Below are positions 1 to 6,227 of a stretch of DNA of 9,615 nucleotides, one piece after another. The notes below the pieces were generated by a model. That model was given only the letters and a program-made list of their open reading frames with translations, was not told the origin of the DNA and did no database searches. Location of the stretch: the NCBI GenBank assembly GCA_012961745.1, contig DTYT01000304.1, forward strand, positions 1-9,615, given 5' to 3'. The stretch's first letter is position 1. The number at the start of each line of letters is the position of its first letter. The DNA comes from Kiritimatiellia bacterium (GTDB lineage: Bacteria; Verrucomicrobiota; Kiritimatiellia; B70-G9). The position numbers and the translations under genes are program-made.

Positions 1-750
1 CCATACCGCGCGCAAGGCTGCTGACCAGCGGCCATCCCGTTCGCATGCCGCCATCGCCAGAGGCCTTTCGCGATCGTCGGGGATGGTAAGGTATATGCAC
101 CTTTCGGAGAAGTGTTCCGGGCGGATCGGCAGCATGGAGCTACCTGCGGCGGGCGGATACCACAGGCTGAGCAGGGAAGCACAACGTGACGCGACGCCGC
201 GAAGCCCGTCCCCGACGGCCGGGCCGCCCCGTGGCTGTACCAGGATGCTTATGCGAACCGATCCCAGCGACTTGCGCAGCAAGGTGCCTGCAGTCATATG
301 AGCGGACCGCGCGCGAATCCAGCGCGCCAAATGGAAAGCGGACCGCGCCAGCAGATCCAGCTGCGCCTGATCGGGATTACGTACCTCCCGACGCGACTGG
401 ATACACTTTCGCAGAAGCCGCAGGTCTACCCGGGCGCCTGTGTGCGCCGTCACCCCACCACCGGGTTGCAGGCGGCGGAATACTGCAATCCACTCAGGGG
501 CGAGCGACTCGGGCACTTGGGCAATGATGGGAACCGGCGTCTCGTTCATCAGCAGCGCGGTGAGGCCGGGGGAGAAGGCCCCCTGCGGGCTCACCCGAAG
601 CACGGCTGCGTCGCAGTTGCCGCGCAACAGGGCGCGGAACAAGGCGTCCGGCCGGCGGTAGAGCCGGATTGCATGAACGGCTGCCGAGGGGGCGATCACG
701 GCGGAGATCTCCGTATCCGCTCCGACGGCGATCCGGTAGAAATTCTTCAC
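1..750 (-). CDS. Unidentified protein, C-terminus cut off by window edge
   Basis: A minus-strand frame stays open from 750 to position 1 with no stop, giving 250 codons so far. I read it by direct translation. The GTG at 750 is chosen because an almost complete Shine-Dalgarno (757-767) sits just before it; an in-frame ATG at 771 overlaps that SD and is less likely. The protein begins MKNFYRIAVGADTEIS. Residues about 1-115 alternate short hydrophobic strands with helices (RIAVGA, CDAAVLRVS, VPIIAQVPE), which loosely suggests an alpha/beta receiver-like domain. Residues about 140-170 (helices around LARWIRARS and TAGTLLRKSLG) could be a helix-turn-helix. I see no family signature strong enough to name it, and no signal peptide or membrane segment. 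It appears to have its own promoter (791-819) and so is probably separate from the Hedgehog-like operon upstream. A regulator is only a guess. Confidence 0.65.
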   Translation of the reverse strand, partial: MKNFYRIAVGADTEISAVIAPSAAVHAIRLYRRPDALFRALLRGNCDAAVLRVSPQGAFSPGLTALLMNETPVPIIAQVPESLAPEWIAVFRRLQPGGGVTAHTGARVDLRLLRKCIQSRREVRNPDQAQLDLLARSAFHLARWIRARSAHMTAGTLLRKSLGSVRISILVQPRGGPAVGDGLRGVASRCASLLSLWYPPAAGSSMLPIRPEHFSERCIYLTIPDDRERPLAMAACERDGRWSAALRAVW

Positions 751-756
751 GATGGT

Positions 757-767
757 ATCACCCCCCT
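757..767 (-). promoter_or_regulatory. Near-consensus ribosome binding site deciding a GTG start
   Basis: On the minus strand this reads AGGGGGGTGAT, matching AGGAGGTGAT, the complement of the 16S rRNA 3' end, at all but one base. It ends six bases before the GTG at 750. This decides the start of the partial gene at the left edge. Confidence 0.7.
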
Positions 768-790
768 GCATTCTGAACGTGCCTCGAATG

Positions 791-819
791 ACTGTAGGCT
801 GCGGGGAGTCCAGTGGCAA
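791..819 (-). promoter_or_regulatory. Predicted sigma70-type promoter for the left-edge gene
   Basis: Minus-strand -35 TTGCCA (814-819, five of six consensus bases), a 17-base spacer, and -10 TACAGT (791-796, four of six). Transcription would start near 784 and give a leader of about 35 bases that contains the strong ribosome binding site. Prediction from sequence only. Confidence 0.45.
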
Positions 820-867
820 CCGCTTCGTCCGGCTTCTGCAAGGCGCCACCCTCCGCAGCGGTGATGG

Positions 868-886
868 TACCAAACGCTGATTGGTA
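868..886. repeat. 6-bp inverted repeat with 7-bp loop
   Basis: TACCAA and TTGGTA flank a seven-base centre. The site lies about 49 bp upstream of the predicted -35 of the left-edge gene, where an activator could bind. It could equally be chance in a region of this size. Confidence 0.3.
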
Positions 887-999
887 GGCGGGGTCCTTGA
901 GCCGAACCCGTCGCAGGGAGCTTACGGTGATCACTTCGGGTGATGCCTGCCGGAGACTGCACCAGCCGTCCGCGGTGGTCGGAGAGTACGACGGGGGTG

Positions 1000-1692
1000 C
1001 TAGCGCCGTACTGAACAGTGGACATGATCGCCGCCCCGTCCCCCGGACTCGTAGTACACCCAGTCGAATCCCGCCGCATATGCGAACCGTGCCAGATCCT
1101 CCAGGCTCAATCCGCGGCAGGTGAGGTCGACCGCCCGGCCTTCCTTGTGCAGGGAGCGGGGGCTGTGGACGCCCGAGGGTCGATAGGCATCCTGAACTTC
1201 AAGGTGGCCGCCGTATTTTTCGACCAGCTCGATCAGGCGTTTCAGCGGGGGTACGAGGTTGCGATGCATGAGATGGTCGTCCTCGTTGTCGCTCGAATCG
1301 TGATCACTTTCCCACCATACGCGGGGATCGTCGAATCTCACCAGATCATACTCCGGGCAGAAGGTGGGAAGATCAAGCGGCCCGCTGGCCCGGGTTTCCG
1401 GAATACGGGGAAGATGTGTCCCGGGGGGAAAACGCGGTGGCGGGCGCCTCGGTAGCGGCGAGGGGACCAGGCTGATTTTCGGGGATAGCACGGGCAGTTC
1501 GTAGACCGTCGGATGGAACCCAATCCATAAGAGAATCACCGAGATGGTGGAGATGGCCAGACCGATGCAGGTGGAGTAGAGAAGCGGGTGGAGACTCAAT
1601 CTTGAGAGGGACAGGCGGGGAGAGAAAGCGACCGCAAGAAGGGATGCCAGTTCATCCCGGTACTGCTTTAGCCAGAATCGTGGGACGCTCAT
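1000..1692 (-). CDS. Membrane-anchored Hedgehog-like / M15-type zinc peptidase domain protein
   Basis: A 230-residue protein. The ATG at 1692 overlaps the TGA of the DUF1844 gene (ATGA), so translation is probably coupled; a longer frame exists upstream but would run through that gene. Residues about 38-60 form one membrane span after a short basic N-terminus, suggesting a type II anchor. Residues about 61-108 are a Pro-rich linker. Residues about 110-230 are the catalytic-type domain and should lie outside the cytoplasmic membrane. Key motifs are SLHKEGRAVDL (H182, D189), AGFDWVYYES (E215) and DHVHCSV (H223, H225). These match the Hedgehog N-terminal signalling domain, which shares its zinc site with D-Ala-D-Ala peptidases of family M15A: His-Asp-His ligands plus a catalytic Glu, all present. 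AGFDWVYYES is identical to Sonic hedgehog. There is no Hint autoprocessing domain; the protein ends two residues after HCSV. The likely role is cleavage or binding of a peptidoglycan peptide, by inference; substrate unknown. Confidence 0.9.
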   Translation of the reverse strand: MSVPRFWLKQYRDELASLLAVAFSPRLSLSRLSLHPLLYSTCIGLAISTISVILLWIGFHPTVYELPVLSPKISLVPSPLPRRPPPRFPPGTHLPRIPETRASGPLDLPTFCPEYDLVRFDDPRVWWESDHDSSDNEDDHLMHRNLVPPLKRLIELVEKYGGHLEVQDAYRPSGVHSPRSLHKEGRAVDLTCRGLSLEDLARFAYAAGFDWVYYESGGRGGDHVHCSVRR

Positions 1693-2132
1693 CCGTAGGA
1701 CTTGCGGAAGCGGATCTTGGATTCGTCCTGAGAGGTTTTCCCGCCGGCCGGGCTCTCCGAAGGGGGTGCTGACTTCTCCGGCTTCCACGAGACGGTACTT
1801 TCAGCAGGAGGGCGATCCGGCTTCGGTCCGGAAGGGGGTTGCTCCGCCTCCTCCTCGTTCAAGGCGGCCACGAATGTGAATCTCAGGGAGGTCACGGTTT
1901 CCGCGAGAAAGGACTCCTCCCCGGGTTCCAGGTTTCCCCTGGTTTTCCTCTGGAGGTCCTCGATGACATCAATGATCGTCTGGGCGTCAGCGAGTCGCTT
2001 CTGGAGACGTCCGGTGGCAGGGTCCGGTATGCGTCCCAAATGCTGCAAAGCCATGCCGGCAAGCATGGCCACCAGCCGGGAGAAAGGGGTCAGTTCCGGT
2101 CCCACCTGATTACTGGAATGGCTGTTGTTCAT
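1689..2132 (-). CDS. DUF1844 family protein
   Basis: A 147-residue protein of unknown function. Residues about 14-93 fit the DUF1844 family: a helical start (FSRLVAMLAGMALQHLG), then IPDPATG, then a helix with TIIDVIEDLQRKTRGNL, then EEESFL-like and hydrophobic helices. These are hallmarks of the family, which is usually around 90-130 residues. Residues 94-147 form a Pro/Ser/Glu/Lys-rich tail that looks disordered. I see no catalytic motif or signal peptide, so it is probably cytoplasmic. The ATG at 2132 has a strong GGAGGAGG just upstream (2136-2143) and lies 23 bases inside the end of the M16 peptidase gene. Its TGA overlaps the ATG of the Hedgehog-like gene. This tight placement suggests co-expression with both, but does not reveal the role. 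Confidence 0.87.
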   Translation of the reverse strand: MNNSHSSNQVGPELTPFSRLVAMLAGMALQHLGRIPDPATGRLQKRLADAQTIIDVIEDLQRKTRGNLEPGEESFLAETVTSLRFTFVAALNEEEAEQPPSGPKPDRPPAESTVSWKPEKSAPPSESPAGGKTSQDESKIRFRKSYG

Positions 2133-4881
2133 CGGCCTCCTCCGAGCTCCATGTCTGAGTTTTACTCCGTGATTCTGCCCCGACGTCGGGCAGCAACACC
2201 GAGCTGGCTTCTTTGCCCGACCCGAATATTACTGCTGCGGTACTCTTCAACAGGTTACTATCCACCGACGCAATGCGTTCTTCAAACCGGAAGAAATGGT
2301 CGTGACCCAGACCGTAGAGCTCGTCCAGGGCACAGTGGAGCGCGATCTCGGCAGTATCCTGCAGTTGCATGTGATGCGAAGCGACCAGGCGCTTCTTTGC
2401 CATGTCGACGGCTGCCGGGCTCAGACCTTCCCGGGCGAGTTTCTGCGCTTGCCTTCGAAGTATCCCGGCCGCCGCATCCGCGTTTTCCAGATCCGTTCCC
2501 GCATAAAGGGCGAGCAGGGCGGGATCGAGACCCAGTTGCAGAGCGGCGCCGGCATAGTAGACCAGTGCCCGCTTTTCCCGGATTTCCTCGAAAAGCTCCG
2601 AAGCCATGCCGTTGAGACTCTCCTGAATCACAATCGCCGCATCGGCCATGCGGCTGGTCACGGTGACCGCCGGGTAGCCCAGCAACACAATCGCTTGCTG
2701 GGCGGGGAAACGTTGCTTGCAGCGGCCGGGCAGCGCGGTGAACGCGGGCGGCCGGGGAGGGATCGCGCCCCCCCCACCGGGAATCCGGCCGAAAGCGCGG
2801 GCGAACACCTCCTGTGGCTGCTCAGTGCGGACATCGCCGAATACGGCCACCACGCAATTGCCACCGCGCACATAGTACCGGAAGTAGTCCACCAGATCTT
2901 CCCGGCGCAGCTTGGCCACGGTCGCGGGATCTCCCAAAGGATCATGCGCGTAGGGGTGTTCCCCGAACATCAGCCGCCGCAGGTGCAGAGATGCCATGTG
3001 AAAGGGACGCTCGCGCTGTTCGGCAATCGCCGCCATCTGAAGGCGGCGCGCCTTTTCGAGCTCCGCCGGCGGGAAGATGGGGTCCACCAGGCAGTCGGCT
3101 ACCAGATCGATGAAGGCATTCAGATCCCGGCTCAGGCACCGCCCCCGCAGGCCGAACGAGTTGGCCCCCGCAAAAGGTTCCAACGTGGCGGCCATGCTGT
3201 CCAGCAATCGGGCTAAAGTTCGGGCGTCACGCTGCCGGGTGCCCCGCACGAGCATCTGGCTCGTCAGATAGCAGAGACCCGCCTGGGATGCGCTTTCCGA
3301 AAGCAGCCCTCCCCGAAAGGCGACACACACGTAGACGAACGGCAACCGGTGATCTTCCCTGGTCAGCAGACGAACACCGTTGGGAAGCTTTTCGCGCCTC
3401 ACTTTTGGGTATCCGGAGCGCTCTCGGCACGCGGTGCCGACCGCCGGCGACTTGTGCGTGCCCTCGGGCAGGAGCGAGGCGATGGTGGAGTTCTCGGGAA
3501 CCAGGAAGCGGCGGGCGACTTCGCGCAGATCACCCGCAGAGGTGTTCATTACCCGGCGAATATATGTTACCGAGTAGGCGGGGTCGCCGGCGTAGAACTC
3601 CCCGGCAGCGATCGCCTCCGCGGTACCATCTACGCTTTGATACCGTGACAGCTCGTCCACCACTATCGCCCGGCGGGCGCGCAGTATTTCCTCCGGGCGG
3701 AATCCTTCCTCTCGCCAGCGATGGATTTCCTTCTCCATCTCATCTAACAAGGCGGTCATGTTGGTCGGATCCAGTACCGCTTCCACGGCAAAAAGCCCGG
3801 GATAGACACCTGTGTAGGACCAGGCGGTGACCTCATGAGCCAGCCCGGTGTCTTCCCGGAGTCGTTTCATCAGGCGGGAACTGCGTCCGCGTGAAGCCAC
3901 GACCGCCAGCATATCCAGTGCGGGTGCAGCCGGATCAGAGAAGGCGACCGTATGAAATGCAAGGGCTACCCGTGCCAGCCGATAGGGGCCATGACGGCGT
4001 GCCTGCCTGGGTGCAGCCTGGACCGGCTCGGAGGGAACCCGCGGCGGATAAATACGCCGTCGGTGGAAATCGGCGAAGGCATTTCTTACGCGGGCGGCGG
4101 CTTCGTCAGCGTTGAAGTCGCCGGACACCACCACGATCGTATTGTCGGGCCGGTAGCTGCGGCGGAAGAACGAGCGCAGGTCGTCGGCGCGAAGACTGCG
4201 GAACGGTCTCTCGTAGCCGATCACCGGGTAGCGATAGGGATGGACGAGAAAGGCTGTCGTCCACAGCAGCCGCGAAAGCATCCGGTCCGGATTGTCCCGG
4301 TTCATAGCCATCTCGTGAAGTATCACGTTGCGTTCCTTCTTCCATTCCTCCGCGGGGAAGGCCGCGTTCTTCATTGCGTCGGCTAATGCGTCCAGGCCTA
4401 TGTGCCAGTACCGGGAAGGAATCGCGGCATGAAACACGGTGCGGTCCAGGCTGGTGTACGCGTTGACTCGGCCGCCGCACGCGCTGATTTCACGGGCGAT
4501 GGCTCCGGGCGGACGTGCCGCAGTGCCCTTGAAAATCATGTGTTCGATTGCATGGCTGATTCCTGCTCCGAGGTAGTCATCCTCATGGATGGAGCCGTTC
4601 CTGACCCAGATCTGAATCGCCACCACCGGGGCGTGAGGGTCCGGCTTAAGCAGGCAGACCATTCCGTTGGGGAGCACTTCGCGGCGCACATCCGCCAGCT
4701 GACGCTCCAACCGGTTCACCAGATCAGTGGATTGCGACTCCAAGCGCGTGCAACCCGACAGCAGCAGGAACGCACCGGCGGAACCCGCTGCCAACATCAG
4801 CCTGGCGCCGGCTCCCGGCCACCTCGAGGCGGGTGATAGGCATTTCAGCGGTGGACGCTCTCCATCTGGATCAGGTGTCAC
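2110..4881 (-). CDS. Two-domain M16 (insulinase/pitrilysin-like) zinc metallopeptidase lipoprotein
   Basis: A 923-residue protein. The GTG start at 4881 is supported by GGGAGG five bases upstream and overlaps the previous gene by 11 bases. A hydrophobic stretch at about 28-43 ends in LLLSGC, a lipobox with Cys44 as the predicted lipidated residue, so the enzyme should be membrane-anchored outside the cytoplasm. The leader before the hydrophobic stretch is unusually long (about 27 residues). The N-terminal half carries the inverted zinc motif HxxEH (H110, E113, H114, in SHAIEHMIFKGT), with the distal Glu ligand in ERNVILHE (about 190). A linking half-domain follows (about 280-470). The second M16 repeat starts near 495 (REKLPNGVRLLT), but its active-site segment reads GLCYLTSQML, so all three motif residues are lost. 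The final part keeps the usual R/Y region (REKRALVYYAG, about 767-777). One active and one inactive repeat is a common M16 architecture. Substrate unknown; probably peptides or damaged envelope proteins. Confidence 0.94.
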   Translation of the reverse strand: MTPDPDGERPPLKCLSPASRWPGAGARLMLAAGSAGAFLLLSGCTRLESQSTDLVNRLERQLADVRREVLPNGMVCLLKPDPHAPVVAIQIWVRNGSIHEDDYLGAGISHAIEHMIFKGTAARPPGAIAREISACGGRVNAYTSLDRTVFHAAIPSRYWHIGLDALADAMKNAAFPAEEWKKERNVILHEMAMNRDNPDRMLSRLLWTTAFLVHPYRYPVIGYERPFRSLRADDLRSFFRRSYRPDNTIVVVSGDFNADEAAARVRNAFADFHRRRIYPPRVPSEPVQAAPRQARRHGPYRLARVALAFHTVAFSDPAAPALDMLAVVASRGRSSRLMKRLREDTGLAHEVTAWSYTGVYPGLFAVEAVLDPTNMTALLDEMEKEIHRWREEGFRPEEILRARRAIVVDELSRYQSVDGTAEAIAAGEFYAGDPAYSVTYIRRVMNTSAGDLREVARRFLVPENSTIASLLPEGTHKSPAVGTACRERSGYPKVRREKLPNGVRLLTREDHRLPFVYVCVAFRGGLLSESASQAGLCYLTSQMLVRGTRQRDARTLARLLDSMAATLEPFAGANSFGLRGRCLSRDLNAFIDLVADCLVDPIFPPAELEKARRLQMAAIAEQRERPFHMASLHLRRLMFGEHPYAHDPLGDPATVAKLRREDLVDYFRYYVRGGNCVVAVFGDVRTEQPQEVFARAFGRIPGGGGAIPPRPPAFTALPGRCKQRFPAQQAIVLLGYPAVTVTSRMADAAIVIQESLNGMASELFEEIREKRALVYYAGAALQLGLDPALLALYAGTDLENADAAAGILRRQAQKLAREGLSPAAVDMAKKRLVASHHMQLQDTAEIALHCALDELYGLGHDHFFRFEERIASVDSNLLKSTAAVIFGSGKEASSVLLPDVGAESRSKTQTWSSEEADEQQPFQ

Positions 4882-5287
4882 TGCGGCCTCCCGGCTCGAT
4901 CGGCGACCCTTCGGGGCGGAAAGGAGCAGCGAACGCCGTGTCGAAATCGTAGCCGCCGGCGAAGTCGGCCTTGGAATCGCCGGGGTCCGCCTCTACGAGA
5001 CCTTGTTCCACGAGGCTGAACACGATTTCCCCGAAGTCTTCGGTACGATTGACTCCCCACGAAGACAGCACGCGGCGGGCCACGGGCCCGTAGTTTTCCA
5101 GAGCGTATTGACGGAGACCTTCCAGCAGCTCGCGTCCGCTTACGTGTCCTTGCGCGGGATCCTCGGCCCTGTCTAACCGGCGTATAGTGTAGTTCAGTCC
5201 TTCGCAGACGAACCAGTAGGCCTCCGGTGCGTAACGCCTGTCGTGCTCCCGGATACGCCTCAGGGCCTGTATGAATTTCCGTTTCAT
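4871..5287 (-). CDS. Minf_1886 family conserved hypothetical protein
   Basis: A 138-residue protein of unknown function. The order of conserved pieces is that of the Minf_1886 (Planctomycetes/Verrucomicrobia-restricted) family: RRYAPEAYWFVCEGLNYTIR (about 17-36), HVSGRELLEGLRQYALENYG (48-67), SSWGVNRTEDFGEIVFSLVE (75-94), and DFAGGYDFDTAF (108-119). The tail after 120 is Pro/Gly-rich. There is no signal peptide, membrane span or known catalytic motif, so it is probably cytoplasmic. The ATG at 5287 follows the HIT stop by nine bases, with GGAGG very close (two-base spacing), so it may rely on coupling to HIT translation. The end overlaps the M16 start by 11 bases. The family is a useful lineage marker; I recognise it from memory of its motifs, not from a search. 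Confidence 0.87.
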   Translation of the reverse strand: MKRKFIQALRRIREHDRRYAPEAYWFVCEGLNYTIRRLDRAEDPAQGHVSGRELLEGLRQYALENYGPVARRVLSSWGVNRTEDFGEIVFSLVEQGLVEADPGDSKADFAGGYDFDTAFAAPFRPEGSPIEPGGRSDT

Positions 5288-5296
5288 GCCCTCCGT

Positions 5297-5722
5297 CTAG
5301 CGACACAGCGCCCGCCGGATGCGTTCGGCGTATTCTTCCATCTCTGCCGGGGATGAATATTTCTTGGCATCCCAGTTCCAGCGATGCCCGTCAGCGGCGA
5401 ACCGCGGGATCGCATGGAAATGCACGTGGGGTACCAGTTGTCCGGCTGCGCGGCCGTTGTTCTGGATCACGTTGATTCCCTCTGCATGGAGCCCTTCCCT
5501 CAGTGCGCGGCAGACGGTCTGGATGCAACCGATGAGATCTTTCAGTTGTTCGCCGGGCATCGCGAGGATGTCCGGATGATGCTCTTTGGGGATGACCAGC
5601 ACGTGTCCCTTGACGATCGGCCCGATGTCCATGATGGCCAGATGGCGCTCATCCTCATAAACCCGCGTCGCTGGGACGTCCCCGGATACAATCCGGCAGA
5701 ACAGGCACTCGGTATTGTTCAT
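5297..5722 (-). CDS. HIT-family nucleotide-binding protein / hydrolase
   Basis: A 141-residue protein of typical HIT length. The ATG at 5722 has GGAGG seven bases upstream; a longer frame upstream has no family signal. The histidine triad is clear: PHVHFHAIPR, with H99, H101 and H103, the last preceding AI; the central histidine normally attacks the nucleotide alpha-phosphate. The N-terminus CLFCRI (C6, C9), together with H48 and H99, suggests the structural zinc site seen in many HINT-branch members. GHVLVIPKEHHPDI and the NNG/AGQLVPHVHFH block are also typical. Members hydrolyse nucleoside phosphoramidates or related dinucleotides in the cytoplasm; the exact substrate cannot be read here. 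It is the first gene of the five-gene operon ending at 1000, behind a predicted promoter at 5762-5790. Confidence 0.95.
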   Translation of the reverse strand: MNNTECLFCRIVSGDVPATRVYEDERHLAIMDIGPIVKGHVLVIPKEHHPDILAMPGEQLKDLIGCIQTVCRALREGLHAEGINVIQNNGRAAGQLVPHVHFHAIPRFAADGHRWNWDAKKYSSPAEMEEYAERIRRALCR

Positions 5723-5761
5723 AGACCGGCCTCCATCTGTGTGCATATTCTTCGGCGGTAC

Positions 5762-5790
5762 AATGTAGTATGCGCTGCCGAGTTCGTCCA
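5762..5790 (-). promoter_or_regulatory. Predicted promoter of the HIT-to-Hedgehog-like operon
   Basis: Minus-strand TGGACG (5785-5790, four of six -35 bases), a 17-base spacer, and TACATT (5762-5767, four of six -10 bases). Transcription would start near 5755, giving a leader of about 33 bases with GGAGG before the HIT ATG. The match is moderate, but it is the best-placed candidate in the gap. Confidence 0.35.
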
Positions 5791-6227
5791 GATCGGCGGA
5801 AAGGCGGTCATCGCTGACGACCACTGGCGTGGCGGCATGAGCCCTCGGCAAGTCGCCCCGCGATTGACGGCTTCCCGGTGGTGCCGTCCCGGCAGCCCCC
5901 CTATTCCCCGAGGCCGTGATCCGATCAGGTCCGGCGGCGGGCTCGCGGCCGACCTGGGGGCTGTCGCCCCCAGTCGCTACGGAGCCGCGGGCGCCACAGG
6001 CACGAATGCGCCCCCTCAGCGGCTGTAAACACCCGCCGCCTGGCGCGGTGGCGATGGGAAATCGGGCGCCGGCGTCCCGGGATGAGGAGGCGGGCACGAT
6101 CCGTGTCGAGTCGCCAGCCGGATACGAAGAGGCGAATCCTTCCCTGGGAGGGAGCCGGGCCCATCTCATCGGCTGGTTGGCGGCGGGCGAAGTTTCCTCC
6201 AGGTATCAGCACTGCCGCGGAGAGGAT
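5791..6227. other. Long GC-rich intergenic region without a convincing gene
   Basis: About 437 bp lie between the nifS stop and the predicted promoter of the HIT operon. Open frames cross it on both strands, but they lack ribosome binding sites, have Arg/Pro/Gly-rich low-quality translations and match no family I recognise. It contains a very stable hairpin (5951-5975), a TGATC-C-GATCA palindrome (5917-5927) and a small TCCCT/AGGGA stem (6141-6153). There is no T-run for an intrinsic terminator after nifS. I looked for tRNA, tmRNA, RNase P RNA and SRP RNA hallmarks and found none. Confidence 0.5.
5951..5975. repeat. Strong GC-rich hairpin
   Basis: CTGGGGGC (5954-5961) and GCCCCCAG (5966-5973) pair perfectly over eight bases around a TGTC loop. 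GA/TC adds two more pairs with one bulged C at 5953. Neither strand has a following T-run, so it is not a standard intrinsic terminator. It could be part of a structured RNA, an mRNA 3'-end stabiliser for nifS, or a factor-dependent termination site. Confidence 0.6.

Larger units (their letters stand above)
751..999. other. Intergenic region between Hedgehog-like gene and left-edge gene
   Basis: This 249-bp gap holds the predicted promoter and ribosome binding site described separately, a short inverted repeat at 868-886, and a weak stem-loop at 930-944 (ATCAC/GTGAT). The weak stem-loop lies downstream of the Hedgehog-like stop but has no T-run, so it does not qualify as an intrinsic terminator. 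An open frame crosses the gap but has no ribosome binding site and no recognisable protein, so I call no gene here. Confidence 0.5.

Noticed and set aside
806..825. Cobalamin-riboswitch-like GCCACTG on the minus strand
   Set aside because: Only this short box is present. The other conserved parts and the overall fold are missing, and it overlaps a good -35 element.
298..864. Long plus-strand frames over the left end of the window
   Set aside because: They are antisense to a minus-strand frame that has a promoter, a strong ribosome binding site and no stops. Their translations lack any family signal.
747..1079. Minus-strand frame crossing the gap after the Hedgehog-like gene
   Set aside because: It overlaps the conserved end of the Hedgehog-like domain, covers the predicted promoter, and its translation matches nothing I recognise.
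1068..1080. tRNA T-loop-like string (gtcgaatcccgcc)
   Set aside because: It lies inside the Hedgehog-like coding sequence, where it encodes part of the AAGFDW motif, and no tRNA cloverleaf surrounds it.
1693..1788. Earlier start of the Hedgehog-like protein at 1788
   Set aside because: It would run through the DUF1844 reading frame. The ATG at 1692 forms an ATGA overlap with the DUF1844 stop, the usual sign of coupled genes.
5723..6169. N-terminal extension of the HIT protein to 6169
   Set aside because: The extension is low-complexity and matches no family, while the ATG at 5722 has an ideal ribosome binding site and gives a normal HIT length.
5925..6212. 95-residue GTG-started frame after nifS whose first residues (LIPGGNF) recall formylglycine-generating-enzyme domains
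   Set aside because: The likeness ends after a few residues, there is no ribosome binding site, and the rest is Arg-rich noise.
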